From: Bdellovibrionales bacterium
GTDB lineage: Bacteria > Bdellovibrionota > UBA1018
Assembly: GCA_016786465.1 (NCBI GenBank)
Contig: JAEUWC010000016.1
Coordinates: 82,422 to 146,421, forward strand
Length of the DNA: 64,000 bases
Direction of reading: 5' to 3'
Under the pieces are notes generated by a model, which was not told the origin of the DNA, ran no database searches, and saw nothing but the letters and a program-made list of their open reading frames with translations. Both the position numbers and the translations under genes were made by a program. Below are positions 45,602 to 54,699 of this stretch, piece after piece; the first letter of the stretch is position 1; every line of letters begins with the position of its first letter.

Positions 45602-47881
45602 TTATGCCTTCGCTTTCGCGCGGCGGTTATGGATTTCCATAGCTGCGATCGCCGACATATTCACGATGTCGTTCACGTCGCAGTTTTGTTGAAGTACGAA
45701 GACGGGTTTATTCATTCCCACCAAGATCGGGCCGATCGCGTCGGCTGCCCCCATTTTTGAAAGCAGTTTGTACGCAATATTCCCTGACTGAAGGTCTGGA
45801 AAAATCAGGATATTCGCATCGCCCGCAACGCGGTTGAACGGAAAACTTTCCTGGCTAATGGACGGATCCAGCGCAGTATCGGCCTGCATTTCTCCATCGA
45901 TTTCAAGTCGCGGTTCCCGTGAACGAACGATTTCCACCGCTTCACGAACCTTTTTCGCGTTTGGGTGATCATTCGAACCAAAGTTGCTAAACGAAAGCAT
46001 GGCGACTTTCGGATGAGCAATCATGAAACTTTCCGCAAGCTTTGCGGTTTGAATCGCAATGTCGGCCAATTCGTCAGCCTTGGGGTCGATGTTCACGGTC
46101 GTATCCGCCAACCATAGAACGCGCTTCTTGGAAATCATCATGTAAATCCCGGCCAGACGGGATCCCGGCTTTGGGCCGATGCACTGAATGGCGGGCTTCA
46201 AGGTTTGCGGGTAGGACTGCGAAACGCCATTGACCATTCCGTCAACTTCGCCCAGTTCGACCATCATCGATCCAAAGTAATTCGGTTGCTTCATCCACCA
46301 GCGCGCGACTTCGTAAGTCGCCCCTTTGCGCTGACGGCGTTCAAAGAAAATTTTGGCAAAACGTTCGCGATCTTCGCTGTTGGAAGGACGAATCATTTTG
46401 ACACCCGCCAATTCCTGTTCCAAGCCCAGTTCGCGAATCCGCGTCTGAATCTTGTCGGTGTTTCCCAAAAGAACGGGTTCGGCAACCCCTTCTTCGCGAA
46501 CGATTGCGGCAGCTTTCAGGATCTTGATGTGCTCGCCTTCGGGGAAGACCAGTCGCGCGCGGTCTTTGTCTTTTGACGAAACACGCTTTTTGATCCCGCG
46601 CATAACCGTGTAGCTTGAACCCAAAAGCGTTTCCAAGCGGTCTTTGTACTGAAGAAGATCGACTTTCCGACGTGCAACACCGGTTTGCATCGCGGCTTCG
46701 GCGACCGCTGGCGCGACCCAAAGAAGCGCCCGTCGATCAAAGGGTTTTGGAATCAAGTAATCGCGACCAAACTTGAACTTCTGATCGTCGTATGCGCGGG
46801 AAACACTTTCGGGCACGTCTTCTTTCGCAAGCCTTGCAAGCGCCTTCACGGCAGCCATCTTCATTTCTTCGTTAATGGCCGTGGATTGAGTGTCCAAGGC
46901 CCCACGAAAAATGAAGGGAAACCCAAGCACGTTATTCACTTGATTCGGATAATCCGAACGCCCGGTCGCCATAATGGCGTCGGGGCGAACTTGCAAAACG
47001 TCTTCGGGCAAGACTTCGGGGTCGGGGTTGGCCATCGCAAAGACGATGGGGTCCTTGGCCATGGTCTTGACCATTTCTGCACTGATTCCGTCCTTTACTG
47101 AAACGCCGACGAATGCGTCAGCGCCCACCAGGGCTTCTGCGATCGTGCGCTTTTCTGTGTCCACCGCGAATCGTTCCTTGTACGGATTCATTCCTTCTTT
47201 GCGGCCCGTGTAGATCACTCCTTTGGAATCGCACATCAGAATGTTTTCGCGTTTCACGCCCAGCGACAGATAAAGGTTCGCGCAGGCGATGGCGGCGGCT
47301 CCTCCGCCACAAAAAACAACCTTCACTTTTGTGATGTCCTTTTTCACGATTTCAAGCGCGTTCAAAAAAGCGGCGCCACTGATCACGGCTGTGCCGTGCT
47401 GGTCGTCGTGAAAAACGGGAATCTTCAAGCGCTTGCGAAGTTCTTCTTCGATGTAAAAGCATTCAGGCGCTTTGATGTCTTCTAGATTGATCCCGCCAAA
47501 AGTCGGTTCCAACATTTCGCAGGCGCGGATCACGTCGTCCGGGTTCTTGGCGTTCAGTTCGATATCGAAAACATCAATGTCGGCGAACTTTTTGAAAAGT
47601 ACGCCCTTGCCTTCCATCACGGGTTTTGAAGCTGCAGGGCCGATGTCCCCCAGTCCCAAAACCGCAGTCCCGTTCGACAGCACCGCAACCAAGTTTCCTT
47701 TGGCCGTGTATTCGTAAACCAGTTCTTCTTTTTCGGCGATCATCCGGCAGGGTTCGGCAACCCCGGGGGAATAGGCCAAGGACAAGTCCTTTTGGCTGGA
47801 AACGGATTTCGTGGGGACGACTTCGATTTTCCCCTTTCGACCCTTCGAATGGTACTCCAATGCTTCTTGATAAAGGCTCAT
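45602..47881 (-). CDS. maeB: NADP-type malic enzyme with phosphotransacetylase-like domain
   Basis: MaeB decarboxylates malate to pyruvate. The 759-residue product is the hybrid form. A malic enzyme domain (residues 1-420) has [31 protein letters not shown] and [23 protein letters not shown] (NAD(P)-binding). A C-terminal phosphotransacetylase-like domain (residues 430-759) has [19 protein letters not shown] and [19 protein letters not shown]. That domain lacks activity in the E. coli enzyme but regulates it by acetyl-CoA. With icd-mdh-sucCD in the same window it ties TCA flux to pyruvate. First gene of a three-gene operon. Confidence 0.95.
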   Translation of the reverse strand: MSLYQEALEYHSKGRKGKIEVVPTKSVSSQKDLSLAYSPGVAEPCRMIAEKEELVYEYTAKGNLVAVLSNGTAVLGLGDIGPAASKPVMEGKGVLFKKFADIDVFDIELNAKNPDDVIRACEMLEPTFGGINLEDIKAPECFYIEEELRKRLKIPVFHDDQHGTAVISGAAFLNALEIVKKDITKVKVVFCGGGAAAIACANLYLSLGVKRENILMCDSKGVIYTGRKEGMNPYKERFAVDTEKRTIAEALVGADAFVGVSVKDGISAEMVKTMAKDPIVFAMANPDPEVLPEDVLQVRPDAIMATGRSDYPNQVNNVLGFPFIFRGALDTQSTAINEEMKMAAVKALARLAKEDVPESVSRAYDDQKFKFGRDYLIPKPFDRRALLWVAPAVAEAAMQTGVARRKVDLLQYKDRLETLLGSSYTVMRGIKKRVSSKDKDRARLVFPEGEHIKILKAAAIVREEGVAEPVLLGNTDKIQTRIRELGLEQELAGVKMIRPSNSEDRERFAKIFFERRQRKGATYEVARWWMKQPNYFGSMMVELGEVDGMVNGVSQSYPQTLKPAIQCIGPKPGSRLAGIYMMISKKRVLWLADTTVNIDPKADELADIAIQTAKLAESFMIAHPKVAMLSFSNFGSNDHPNAKKVREAVEIVRSREPRLEIDGEMQADTALDPSISQESFPFNRVAGDANILIFPDLQSGNIAYKLLSKMGAADAIGPILVGMNKPVFVLQQNCDVNDIVNMSAIAAMEIHNRRAKAKA

Positions 47882-47928
47882 TTAGGTTTGCTTACACTTC
47901 TGGCATACTCTTTCCAAGGGGAGGGGAA

Positions 47929-49248
47929 ATGAGCGAACGAATTGTCAGGTTTGGGCTTTTCACGGCGCTAGCCGCCATTTCAACTACCCCATGGGCGCCA
48001 ATCGCACGCGCCGACTTTTTCTTTCACGGTTGGGAAGACCAACGGCGCGCCGCGGGGTCTTTCGTTCTTACCCCCGAAATCGGTCTGCTTTCGACCACGA
48101 CCAACATCGATTTATCCGGCAACCGCGTGGCTCCGACTTCCTTCAATTCCTACAGCCGGCTTCAAATTGACGTCACTGGCGCGATTGGCGTTTCGCCCCG
48201 AATGACGCTCTGGGGGCGCTCGACTTGGGCCAATGCTTCTTTGGACACTCCGACGTTGGCAAATAGCAATTTCGGTGCAGGCGATCAGACGGTGGGCACG
48301 ACGATTCGCCTTTTTGAAACTTTGCCAGAAAAGGGATTTTCCATCGATCTTCAGGGGCAAATCGATGTTGCTCCGTACAGCAATCCCAGTGCTGCGGCAC
48401 AAAGCCTGCCCTTTTTAGGGGACGGTTCAACCGACTTGACCGGGGGCGTTTTCGGTAATCTTCCCATTTCAGAAAATCATTCGGGGATTTGGTGGCTAAC
48501 CGCCGGCGCAGCCTATAGCCACCGTTCGGACGGATTCAGCGCTGCGGTACCCTGGTCAGCGACCCTGCATTTTAAGCGCTGGAATCAGGGACTTTGGGCG
48601 GCTGCAGGCCTTCAGGCATTGGCTAGCCTTCAGACCGACCCCACCGCTCAAGGAACCCGCAGCACAGGTGCCGGCGGCAGCAATATCGTGAATGCGATCA
48701 ACCCAGCGCACATGTCATTAAAGGGTCGGATTGGGTTTCAAACCAGTGGCGGAACCAACCTGATTGTTTCGGGTTGGAAGACACTGGCTGGAAACAATGT
48801 CGCCGACCTATGGATGCTGCAAGGCGGCATCCAGTTTCAATTGGGTCAAGAATCCCGCGAAAAAGAATACTACCGTGAAAATCCAGATCAGCCCCAGGTG
48901 AACGCGAATTCCAACCAGGGATTCGTCACTTACCGCCAAGAAGGCAAAGTGATTAAGGTGAATGACAGACTGCATCTAGTTAAAATCGACAAAGGCAGTC
49001 AGGATGGGATTCAATTGGGTCAGTTCTTTGATATCTTTAGAACTGGCAAAGACGGAAGCATCCGTGATTCGATCGCCCGAGCCCGGGTGATCGCAGTCGG
49101 AAATCGAGTCGAAAGGACCGAAGGTCGCGAGATCCAAGAAGTCCTAGTCGGTCGAAACCCGAATTCAGAAGCAGTTCTTAAGATCACGGAATATTTCAAG
49201 GATGTCTGGATTGAAGAAGGCTTCGTCGTCAAACAGCCTCTACAGTGA
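47929..49248 (+). CDS. Exported outer-membrane-like protein
   Basis: The 439-residue protein starts with a signal peptide (FGLFTALAAISTTPWAPIARA). The middle is rich in alternating aromatic and polar residues (SLKGRIGFQTSGGTNLIV, AAVPWSATLHFKRWNQGLW), as in a transmembrane beta barrel. A C-terminal domain has KVNDRLHLVKIDKGSQDGIQLGQFFDIFRTG, like the small C-terminal domain of some envelope and flagellar assembly proteins. GGGGAGGGG lies before ATG 47929. The stop overlaps the next start by four bases. An upstream open stretch in the same frame to 47626 is antisense to maeB and excluded. Confidence 0.7.
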   Translation: MSERIVRFGLFTALAAISTTPWAPIARADFFFHGWEDQRRAAGSFVLTPEIGLLSTTTNIDLSGNRVAPTSFNSYSRLQIDVTGAIGVSPRMTLWGRSTWANASLDTPTLANSNFGAGDQTVGTTIRLFETLPEKGFSIDLQGQIDVAPYSNPSAAAQSLPFLGDGSTDLTGGVFGNLPISENHSGIWWLTAGAAYSHRSDGFSAAVPWSATLHFKRWNQGLWAAAGLQALASLQTDPTAQGTRSTGAGGSNIVNAINPAHMSLKGRIGFQTSGGTNLIVSGWKTLAGNNVADLWMLQGGIQFQLGQESREKEYYRENPDQPQVNANSNQGFVTYRQEGKVIKVNDRLHLVKIDKGSQDGIQLGQFFDIFRTGKDGSIRDSIARARVIAVGNRVERTEGREIQEVLVGRNPNSEAVLKITEYFKDVWIEEGFVVKQPLQ

Positions 49249-50000
49249 TGCGAAAGAACTTCACGTTTTTTTTAGCAGCCGCTTTCCTTCTCTCTCCTTC
49301 GGTTTCTTGGGCGACCAAGTTCACTAGCCAATTCTGTGAATTCGAATTGCCGCCTCAGTGGTCCTGCCTTCTAGAAGGTGCGGAATGGGTTTGCCAAAGT
49401 TCGGAAGAGAATCGAAAGCGCGACGCCATCATCGTTCTGGCGGCCAAATTGAAGGGCGACCAGGACAGCATGCCCCAGTACCTTTCGTATCTAAAAAATC
49501 CGAAGTCCTTTGTCAGCGTCGGCGGAAAGAACGTCACTTCGGAAGCGGTTTATGCGCGTGAAGCACAAATCAATGGTCACCCTTGGATCGACGCGATTCA
49601 CCGCGATTCAGAAATTCCAGGGTTTCTGACCCGCTACTTGGCGACGATCAAGCAAGACATCGGGGTGCTGGTCACCTATTCGATCGTCAAATCCAAGTAC
49701 CAAGAATACCTTCCCGACTTTGACAATATGGTGAAGACCCTGAAAGTCTTCCGCAAGTCAGGTGCTCTGAATGCCGGCGGCGCCGGGGGCGACGCGATGA
49801 ATCCGTTTGCGAACACCACGGTTCCCAACGGCCTGAACCCCGAAAGCATTTTCCCAGGCGCAGGTGGACAAGGCGCAGGATCCGATCGATCCAACCCGGT
49901 TCAACGCAAAGAAGAATTCCCCCTGATGTACATTCTATTGGGCGTCGGCGCCGTTCTTTTCATCATCTGGAAAAAACGGAAACAGAACGGGCCACAGTAA
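49245..50000 (+). CDS. Exported protein with C-terminal membrane anchor
   Basis: The 251-residue protein has a signal peptide (FTFFLAAAFLLSPSVSWA), a periplasmic domain (residues 24-165, with FCEFELPPQWSCLLEGAEWVCQSS holding three Cys), a Gly/Asn/Ala-rich linker, and a C-terminal helix MYILLGVGAVLFIIWKKRKQ, which would place the protein in the inner membrane facing the periplasm. No known family is recognised. It is coupled to the 47929 gene (ATGA overlap), so the two products may work together at the envelope. Confidence 0.7.
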   Translation: MMRKNFTFFLAAAFLLSPSVSWATKFTSQFCEFELPPQWSCLLEGAEWVCQSSEENRKRDAIIVLAAKLKGDQDSMPQYLSYLKNPKSFVSVGGKNVTSEAVYAREAQINGHPWIDAIHRDSEIPGFLTRYLATIKQDIGVLVTYSIVKSKYQEYLPDFDNMVKTLKVFRKSGALNAGGAGGDAMNPFANTTVPNGLNPESIFPGAGGQGAGSDRSNPVQRKEEFPLMYILLGVGAVLFIIWKKRKQNGPQ

Positions 50001-50021
50001 AGGTGCCTGCTCCTTTTAAAG
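49998..50021. repeat. REP-like palindrome, copy B
   Basis: This element begins with the TAA stop of the preceding gene and continues as AAAGGTGCCTGCTCCTTTTA. Arms AAAGGTGC and GCTCCTTT pair at seven of eight bases. It matches 44483-44503 at about 17 of the first 18 bases. Both copies sit between convergent genes and overlap a stop codon, so they look like dispersed palindromes used as ends of transcripts. Confidence 0.65.
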
Positions 50022-50042
50022 TCCGGATCTAGGACGAAAGCT

Positions 50043-50363
50043 TTATAGGCCAAACGCTTCCCGAGCGTCGGCGCAGTAACGGTCCACATCCAAGACCAGA
50101 TCCTGTCCGCGCGGATCCATCGCAGGAACCGTGCAAACCTTTGCGCCATGGCGCAGGCAGAAGATGCTCAGGTCGGCTTGAACCGAAGAATCCGAAAACT
50201 TGTAGCGATCCGGATTGTAAGGATCCAGGGTCGCAAAGGTCCGTTCCAACTGGTCATACTGACGAATCAATGTGACTGAACAACGACCAATGGTGATCGG
50301 CGCTTGCGCAAAAACAGAAGATGAAAAAACCAGACCTACAACGACCCCAAGTGTTTGAAACAT
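50043..50363 (-). CDS. Small exported protein, function unknown
   Basis: The 106-residue product has a signal peptide (LGVVVGLVFSSSVFAQ) and a mature part of about 87 residues with four Cys (GRCSV, IFCLRHG, KVCTVPA, RYCADARE) that could form two disulfides. No family is recognised. It is 39 bases downstream of the plus strand of the M16 peptidase gene's end on the same strand direction; the peptidase gene itself is next on its left end, so the two may not share a transcript. Confidence 0.6.
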   Translation of the reverse strand: MFQTLGVVVGLVFSSSVFAQAPITIGRCSVTLIRQYDQLERTFATLDPYNPDRYKFSDSSVQADLSIFCLRHGAKVCTVPAMDPRGQDLVLDVDRYCADAREAFGL

Positions 50364-50402
50364 GGCCCTGACCTAGCAATTGTAACGCACCAGGTCAATA
50401 CG

Positions 50403-51785
50403 TTATTTCTTTAAAAACTTCATTCCGGCGGCCACCAGGCGCTTCCGGAAACCCGCTTCTGGGGCGGGTCCCAGGGCTAGGATGCTGCGGTCATCGGTCG
50501 CTAGTAGTTTTCGGGCAACCCGCCGGACGTCCTCGGCCGTCACCCGGTCAATTTCTTCGCAAACCTGGCCCGTCGAAAAGTACTTCCCGAAGATGATCTC
50601 GTTTTTAGCGATGCTGATCATCCGCGATTCCACGCTGTCGCTTGAAAGTTGGATTCCAGCTTTCAGGTTTTCTTTGATCATCGACAGTTCCTGTGGGGTC
50701 AGAAGTTCCTTCTTCAATTTCACCACACAGTCTTCGATCAACTTCAGGCAAAGCGGTACTTGCTTCAGGCTAGTCGCAGCGTAGACCGTGAAAATGCCGG
50801 TTTCTTGAAACGGCGCCATGCTGGAATAGACGGTGTACGCCAAGCCGTGTTTTTCCCGAATTTCTTGGAAAAGCGAGGAACTCATTCCACCACCCAAGTA
50901 CACATTCAAAAGCAGGGCCGCGAAGCGGTCTTTGGATTGGTAGGTCGGACCGGGTACTCCCCAAATCAAATGAACCTGTTCGGTGGGCCTTTTCAGCCAC
51001 CAAAAGCCGGGCTGAATCGGCGGCACCTTCATCAAGTCCGATGCGTGAAACTTGACCCCTGGGGCACCGCGGGGGCCCTGGCTTCCCTTGGGCACTTTAT
51101 TGCGGGAGCCATTTTCGGGGCGACCCGGCCAGTTCTTCTTGGTCAAAGATCCCAGCTTTTTGACCAGACCTGCATGCGAAACGTTTCCGACCACCGACAC
51201 AACCAGCTGATCTGGACGGTAGTGATGATGGAAATAATCCATCAAGGTTTTGCGGGACATCTTTCGAATACTGGAAACAGTTCCCAAGATAGGACGCCCC
51301 AGCCCGTGAACACCTGCCTGCGTTTCAAAAATTTTTTCAAAATAGATGTCAAAGGCCAGTTCTTCGGGCGTTTCATCGACCATCGAAATTTCCTGCAAAA
51401 TCACTTTTCTTTCGCGTTCGATTTCTTCGGGGCTGAACTTCGAATCCAGCAGAATGTCGCGAAGAATGTCGATGGCCAGATTCACGTCTCGATTCATCAA
51501 ATAGACGTGAAAACAGGTGTATTCACGTGCGGTGAAAGCGTTGAATTCTCCGCCCACCCGATCTACTTCCTGTGCGATATCCAAGGCACTGCGTTTACCC
51601 GTGCCCTTAAAAAGCATGTGTTCTAAAAAATGAGAAACACCCGCTTCATGAACGGTTTCGTGGCGTGTCCCCGCCTTGACCCAAACCCCAATCGAAAGCC
51701 CGCGAAACTGGGAATACTTTTCTGAAACGACGGTCAGTCCATTCGGAAGCACGGACTTCTTAAAGCGGTCCTTGGATCCGCTCAT
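50403..51785 (-). CDS. M16 family zinc peptidase
   Basis: The 460-residue product is a mitochondrial-processing-peptidase-like M16B protein. The inverted zinc motif HFLEH occurs at residues 52-56 (His52, Glu55, His56) in AGVSHFLEHMLFKGT, with a downstream Glu near 132 (SKFSPEEIERERKVILQEIS). A second half has GGGMSSSLFQEIREKHGLAYTVYS, the typical glycine-rich and 'R..GlaY' elements. It has an active-site set and is probably a full enzyme. The gene follows the AspA/AstE-like gene with a four-base overlap. Cytoplasmic, as no signal peptide is seen. Confidence 0.92.
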   Translation of the reverse strand: MSGSKDRFKKSVLPNGLTVVSEKYSQFRGLSIGVWVKAGTRHETVHEAGVSHFLEHMLFKGTGKRSALDIAQEVDRVGGEFNAFTAREYTCFHVYLMNRDVNLAIDILRDILLDSKFSPEEIERERKVILQEISMVDETPEELAFDIYFEKIFETQAGVHGLGRPILGTVSSIRKMSRKTLMDYFHHHYRPDQLVVSVVGNVSHAGLVKKLGSLTKKNWPGRPENGSRNKVPKGSQGPRGAPGVKFHASDLMKVPPIQPGFWWLKRPTEQVHLIWGVPGPTYQSKDRFAALLLNVYLGGGMSSSLFQEIREKHGLAYTVYSSMAPFQETGIFTVYAATSLKQVPLCLKLIEDCVVKLKKELLTPQELSMIKENLKAGIQLSSDSVESRMISIAKNEIIFGKYFSTGQVCEEIDRVTAEDVRRVARKLLATDDRSILALGPAPEAGFRKRLVAAGMKFLKK

Positions 51786-52840
51786 GAACGGCCCTTCTTT
51801 TTCTTTTTGTCGCCTTTTCGCCGCATACGCTTGGCTTTTTGCATTTTCCGCATCGACGCTTCGACCCGGGCCAAGGTCTTTTTCAAACGCGCGACGTGAA
51901 CCACGCCCGTGCCCGGAATTGCCAAGGGCGCCTGCGTGACCCCGATCACGATTCCGGTGGTGGGCGACAAAATCCGGTGAACCGACCTGCCAAAGGGGTT
52001 CAAGATTTCACCCACTAAATCGCCTTCGTAAACCAAGTCCCCCGGCTTCACTTCAAGATCCAGAATCCCGCCTTTTTCCGAACGAAACCAGTCGCTGTCT
52101 TTGACGATGACCTGAAAGGGCGGTTTGAAAGATGAATCCTTGGGAAGCATTCCCATTCCGGAAAGAACCGATAAAACACCCCGAAGTCCGATCATGGAAG
52201 TTTTGTGCGAAAACTTACCCGTTTCGCCGGCTTCAAAAATGATTGTGGGAACGCCCGCTTCGGTCGCTTCACGTCGAAGTGACCCGCGTAGCCCCTTTTG
52301 ATCGACCAGGACGGTTGCACCGAAAAGCCGCGCCAGTTGGCGGACTTTGGTGTCTGACATGTCACCGCGAATGTGCGGAAGATTCAGGCGGCCGTGCGCG
52401 GCCGTGTGAAGATCGATTCCAAAATCACAGCGCCGAATGACTTCGTCGAAAATTTCGAAAGCGACCCTTTCGGCGTTATTCCCTTTTCGTTTGCCGGGAA
52501 AGAAGCGGTTTAGGTCGCGGTGGTAGGGCAAATAACGCGACTGACTATGAAAACCTTGAATATTTACGACTGGAATGGCGATCAAGGTGCCCATCAATTG
52601 GTCGTGGTTGACGTCGAAGATCAGGCGCCTGACGATGTCGACGCCATTGATTTCGTCGCCATGCACCGCCGCCGTGACAAAGGCCACTGGCCCGGGTTTG
52701 CGACCGCGAATGACCGTGATGGGAATCTGGATTGCGGTCGAAAGGAAAGACTCGGAAATTTTTAGGTAAATTTCACGGGTTTCGCCTTGCGCCACTCCGA
52801 CACCACGGATCTTGAACTCCTCCTGACTTGAGTCCATCAT
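51782..52840 (-). CDS. Succinylglutamate desuccinylase/aspartoacylase-family protein
   Basis: The 352-residue product belongs to the M14-like AstE/AspA group. The zinc-site motifs are VHGDEINGVDIVRRL (His and Glu), DLNRFFPGK, and FGIDLHTAAHGRLNLPH (His). A catalytic Glu is expected at IFEAGETGKFS. A biotin-carrier-like beta domain follows (KPGDLVYEGDLVGEIL) and then a basic tail (KKMQKAKRMRRKGDKKKKK). The substrate is unknown: deacylation of small amides is typical. ATG at 52840 is chosen because a -10 box (TATAAT, 52852-52847) lies just before it; the GTG at 52855 falls upstream of that box. Confidence 0.85.
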   Translation of the reverse strand: MMDSSQEEFKIRGVGVAQGETREIYLKISESFLSTAIQIPITVIRGRKPGPVAFVTAAVHGDEINGVDIVRRLIFDVNHDQLMGTLIAIPVVNIQGFHSQSRYLPYHRDLNRFFPGKRKGNNAERVAFEIFDEVIRRCDFGIDLHTAAHGRLNLPHIRGDMSDTKVRQLARLFGATVLVDQKGLRGSLRREATEAGVPTIIFEAGETGKFSHKTSMIGLRGVLSVLSGMGMLPKDSSFKPPFQVIVKDSDWFRSEKGGILDLEVKPGDLVYEGDLVGEILNPFGRSVHRILSPTTGIVIGVTQAPLAIPGTGVVHVARLKKTLARVEASMRKMQKAKRMRRKGDKKKKKGRS

Positions 52841-52864
52841 CCATAGATTATACACCAGAACCCC
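52828..52864. promoter_or_regulatory. Overlapping divergent promoters of AspA-like and RpoH-like genes
   Basis: Only 24 bases separate the two starts (52840 minus, 52865 plus). On the minus strand TATAAT at 52852-52847 lies seven bases before ATG 52840, so the message would start at about the A of ATG. On the plus strand TTGAGT (52828-52833) and TATACA (52849-52854) lie 15 bases apart, with a start about 52861. Both genes lack Shine-Dalgarno sites, so near-leaderless messages are likely. The -35 of the minus promoter would be CCTTCT (52874-52869), weak. Confidence 0.45.
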
Positions 52865-54073
52865 ATGAAGAAGGCAGCTGCCCCACGCTCAAAAAAGAGT
52901 TCCTCAAAGACTTCGACCCAGTCTGGGAAAAAACTGCCTACTGTTTTGCCCCCAACCGTTCTGCCAAACGAATCCAAATCCGCGAAGCCCACGTACAAGA
53001 AAGCCCCGGAAGACATCGAAGTCGGCACAGATGAAGCCGATGAAATTGAAGAACAGGACGATTCGATCGAATCCGAAGACCAGGCCCAAGAAATCGGCGC
53101 CCAGGCGCTAGCGCTTCGAGGATCTGCAGATTCGGAAGATTCTAACGACATCGATCGCGAAGTCGCGACCCAGGCATCGCAGCTGGGTGCTTCAGATCCG
53201 CTAAAGCGGTACATGGAAGAAGTTCGAAGGCATCCCCTTTTGGACCCCGAAGAAGAATTCCGCTTGGCCCAAGACCTTCAACAAAAAGGCGATCTTTCGG
53301 CCGCAAAACGCCTGGTTTCAGCAAATCTTCGCCTGGTCGTGAAGATCGCGTTTGAATATCGAAGCCTTTACGCAAACGTTTTGGATTTAATTCAAGAAGG
53401 AAACATCGGCCTGATGAAGGCTGTTTCGAAATTCGACCCCACCAAGGGCGCGCGCCTGGGCTACTATTCGTCGTGGTGGATTCGTTCGTATATTCTGAAA
53501 TACCTTTTGGACAATTTCCGTCTGGTTCGAATTGGAAAAACCCAGGCACAGAAAAAACTTTTTTATCACCTGCTTCGCGAAAAGGAACGCCTTGAAGCAC
53601 AGGGGATCTTGGCCGGACCCAAGCTATTGGCCGAAAAACTGGATGTCCGTGAAAAAGACGTCGTTGAAATGTCGCATCGCCTGTCTTCGCGTGGCGCGGA
53701 AAGTTCGCTGGATGCGCCCATGGATCAAAGCGGCGAATCCCGCGCGACTCAGATGGATTTTTTGGTCGACGATCACGAAAATCCAGATCAAGCGCTGGAA
53801 CGTGAACAACTTTTGAATCTTTTGAAGGGAGAACTTCCCGCTTTTGAAAAAACCTTAAGCGACAAAGAACTTCGAATCCTTCGTGAACGCTTGCTTGCCG
53901 AAGAACCCAAGACCCTTCAAGAAATCGCTGACCATTACGGACTGACTCGCGAACGTTCGCGTCAGATCGAAGTGAAAGTGATCGAGAAGCTTCGGGACTT
54001 TTTGGAACCTAAGTTCGGCGGCCGAACCGAAACGAGCTCGGCCCGAAATACATCGAAGAAACCGACGCGCTAA
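52865..54073 (+). CDS. rpoH: RpoH-family sigma-70 factor
   Basis: Sigma-32-type factors direct RNA polymerase to heat-shock or stress promoters. The 402-residue protein has regions 1.2-2.4 from residue 110 (DPLKRYMEEVRRHPLLDPEEEFRLAQ, NLRLVVKIAFEYRSLYANVLDLIQEGNIGLMKAVSKFDPTKGARLGYYSSWWIRSYI), the RpoH box QKKLFYHLLRE at 230-239, and region 4 with LQEIADHYGLTRERSRQIEVKVIEKLRDFL. A long acidic N-terminal extension (residues 1-110, EEQDDSIESED) is unusual and may block or regulate it. The C-terminus is Thr/Ser/Lys-rich. It is the master regulator candidate of this region. Confidence 0.9.
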   Translation: MKKAAAPRSKKSSSKTSTQSGKKLPTVLPPTVLPNESKSAKPTYKKAPEDIEVGTDEADEIEEQDDSIESEDQAQEIGAQALALRGSADSEDSNDIDREVATQASQLGASDPLKRYMEEVRRHPLLDPEEEFRLAQDLQQKGDLSAAKRLVSANLRLVVKIAFEYRSLYANVLDLIQEGNIGLMKAVSKFDPTKGARLGYYSSWWIRSYILKYLLDNFRLVRIGKTQAQKKLFYHLLREKERLEAQGILAGPKLLAEKLDVREKDVVEMSHRLSSRGAESSLDAPMDQSGESRATQMDFLVDDHENPDQALEREQLLNLLKGELPAFEKTLSDKELRILRERLLAEEPKTLQEIADHYGLTRERSRQIEVKVIEKLRDFLEPKFGGRTETSSARNTSKKPTR

Positions 54074-54297
54074 CGAAGGGGAATCCCTTTAGGGCAGTGG
54101 CATTTCAAAGCCTGATAGCCGATGTCCACGCAAGTCGCTGGGACTTCTTTGGATACGACTTCCTTGCCCTTTCCTTCCTGCGTAATGACCAAACAACCCG
54201 TCGGGCCATCGCTAAGCTTTGATGGGCCCGAAGAGCAGGCAGCTAGCCCGGTTAGCAGCGCTACGTAACTTATTGAAATTACAGTGTTCTTAATAAT
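54070..54297 (-). CDS. Small lipoprotein with an ATT start
   Basis: An open frame of 75 codons, followed by a TAG stop at 54070-54072, reads as a lipoprotein: IKNTVISISYVALLTGLAAC is a signal peptide with a lipobox LAAC (Cys21), and the rest has five more Cys, CSSGPSKLSDGPTGCLV, TCVDIG, LKCHCPKG. There is no ATG, GTG or TTG in frame after the in-frame TGA upstream. The best start is ATT at 54297 (or 54294), a rare initiation codon known from infC. It overlaps the sigma factor stop by three bases and is convergent with it. The alternative is a damaged gene whose original start was lost. Confidence 0.55.
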   Translation of the reverse strand: MIKNTVISISYVALLTGLAACSSGPSKLSDGPTGCLVITQEGKGKEVVSKEVPATCVDIGYQALKCHCPKGIPLR

Positions 54298-54383
54298 AGT
54301 CTCGTTTCAAAAATCCCATTTACAGTTTAAATTCCAACGTGTTACGACCCCGGGACAATAAAAATAAATAAAGAGAGAGAAAA

Positions 54384-54662
54384 ATGGCAGGCAAAACCGC
54401 TCAAAAGGATAAAAACTCAGCAGTTATTCAGAAGTTCGCAGTCGGTGCGAAAGACGTTGGATCTCCAGAAGTCCAAGTCGCTCTTCTGACCCAACGGATC
54501 AATCACTTGACCGGACACTTCAAAGACCACGACAAAGATCATCACTCCAAGCGCGGCTTGTTGAAAATGATCGGACAGCGTCGCCGTCTTTTGACCTATC
54601 TTCGCAATAAAGACTCGAAGCGCTACACCAAGCTGATTCAAGCTTTGGATCTTCGTAAGTAA
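54384..54662 (+). CDS. rpsO: 30S ribosomal protein S15
   Basis: S15 binds 16S rRNA and helps form the 30S platform. The 92-residue product has the family core [69 protein letters not shown] purine-rich AAAGAGAGAGAAA lies in front of the ATG. It is followed by pnp, the order seen in most bacteria. No strong promoter was found, but an AT-rich stretch with TTGAAA (54273-54278) is upstream. Confidence 0.97.
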   Translation: MAGKTAQKDKNSAVIQKFAVGAKDVGSPEVQVALLTQRINHLTGHFKDHDKDHHSKRGLLKMIGQRRRLLTYLRNKDSKRYTKLIQALDLRK

Positions 54663-54699
54663 ACGCATTCCAATATCGCGCTAATCACGCAAAATTTTC

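Noticed and set aside
47626..47928. N-terminal extension of the outer-membrane-like protein gene.
   Set aside because: The extension is antisense to maeB. A signal peptide and strong ribosome site (GGGGAGGGG) at 47929 fix the start there.
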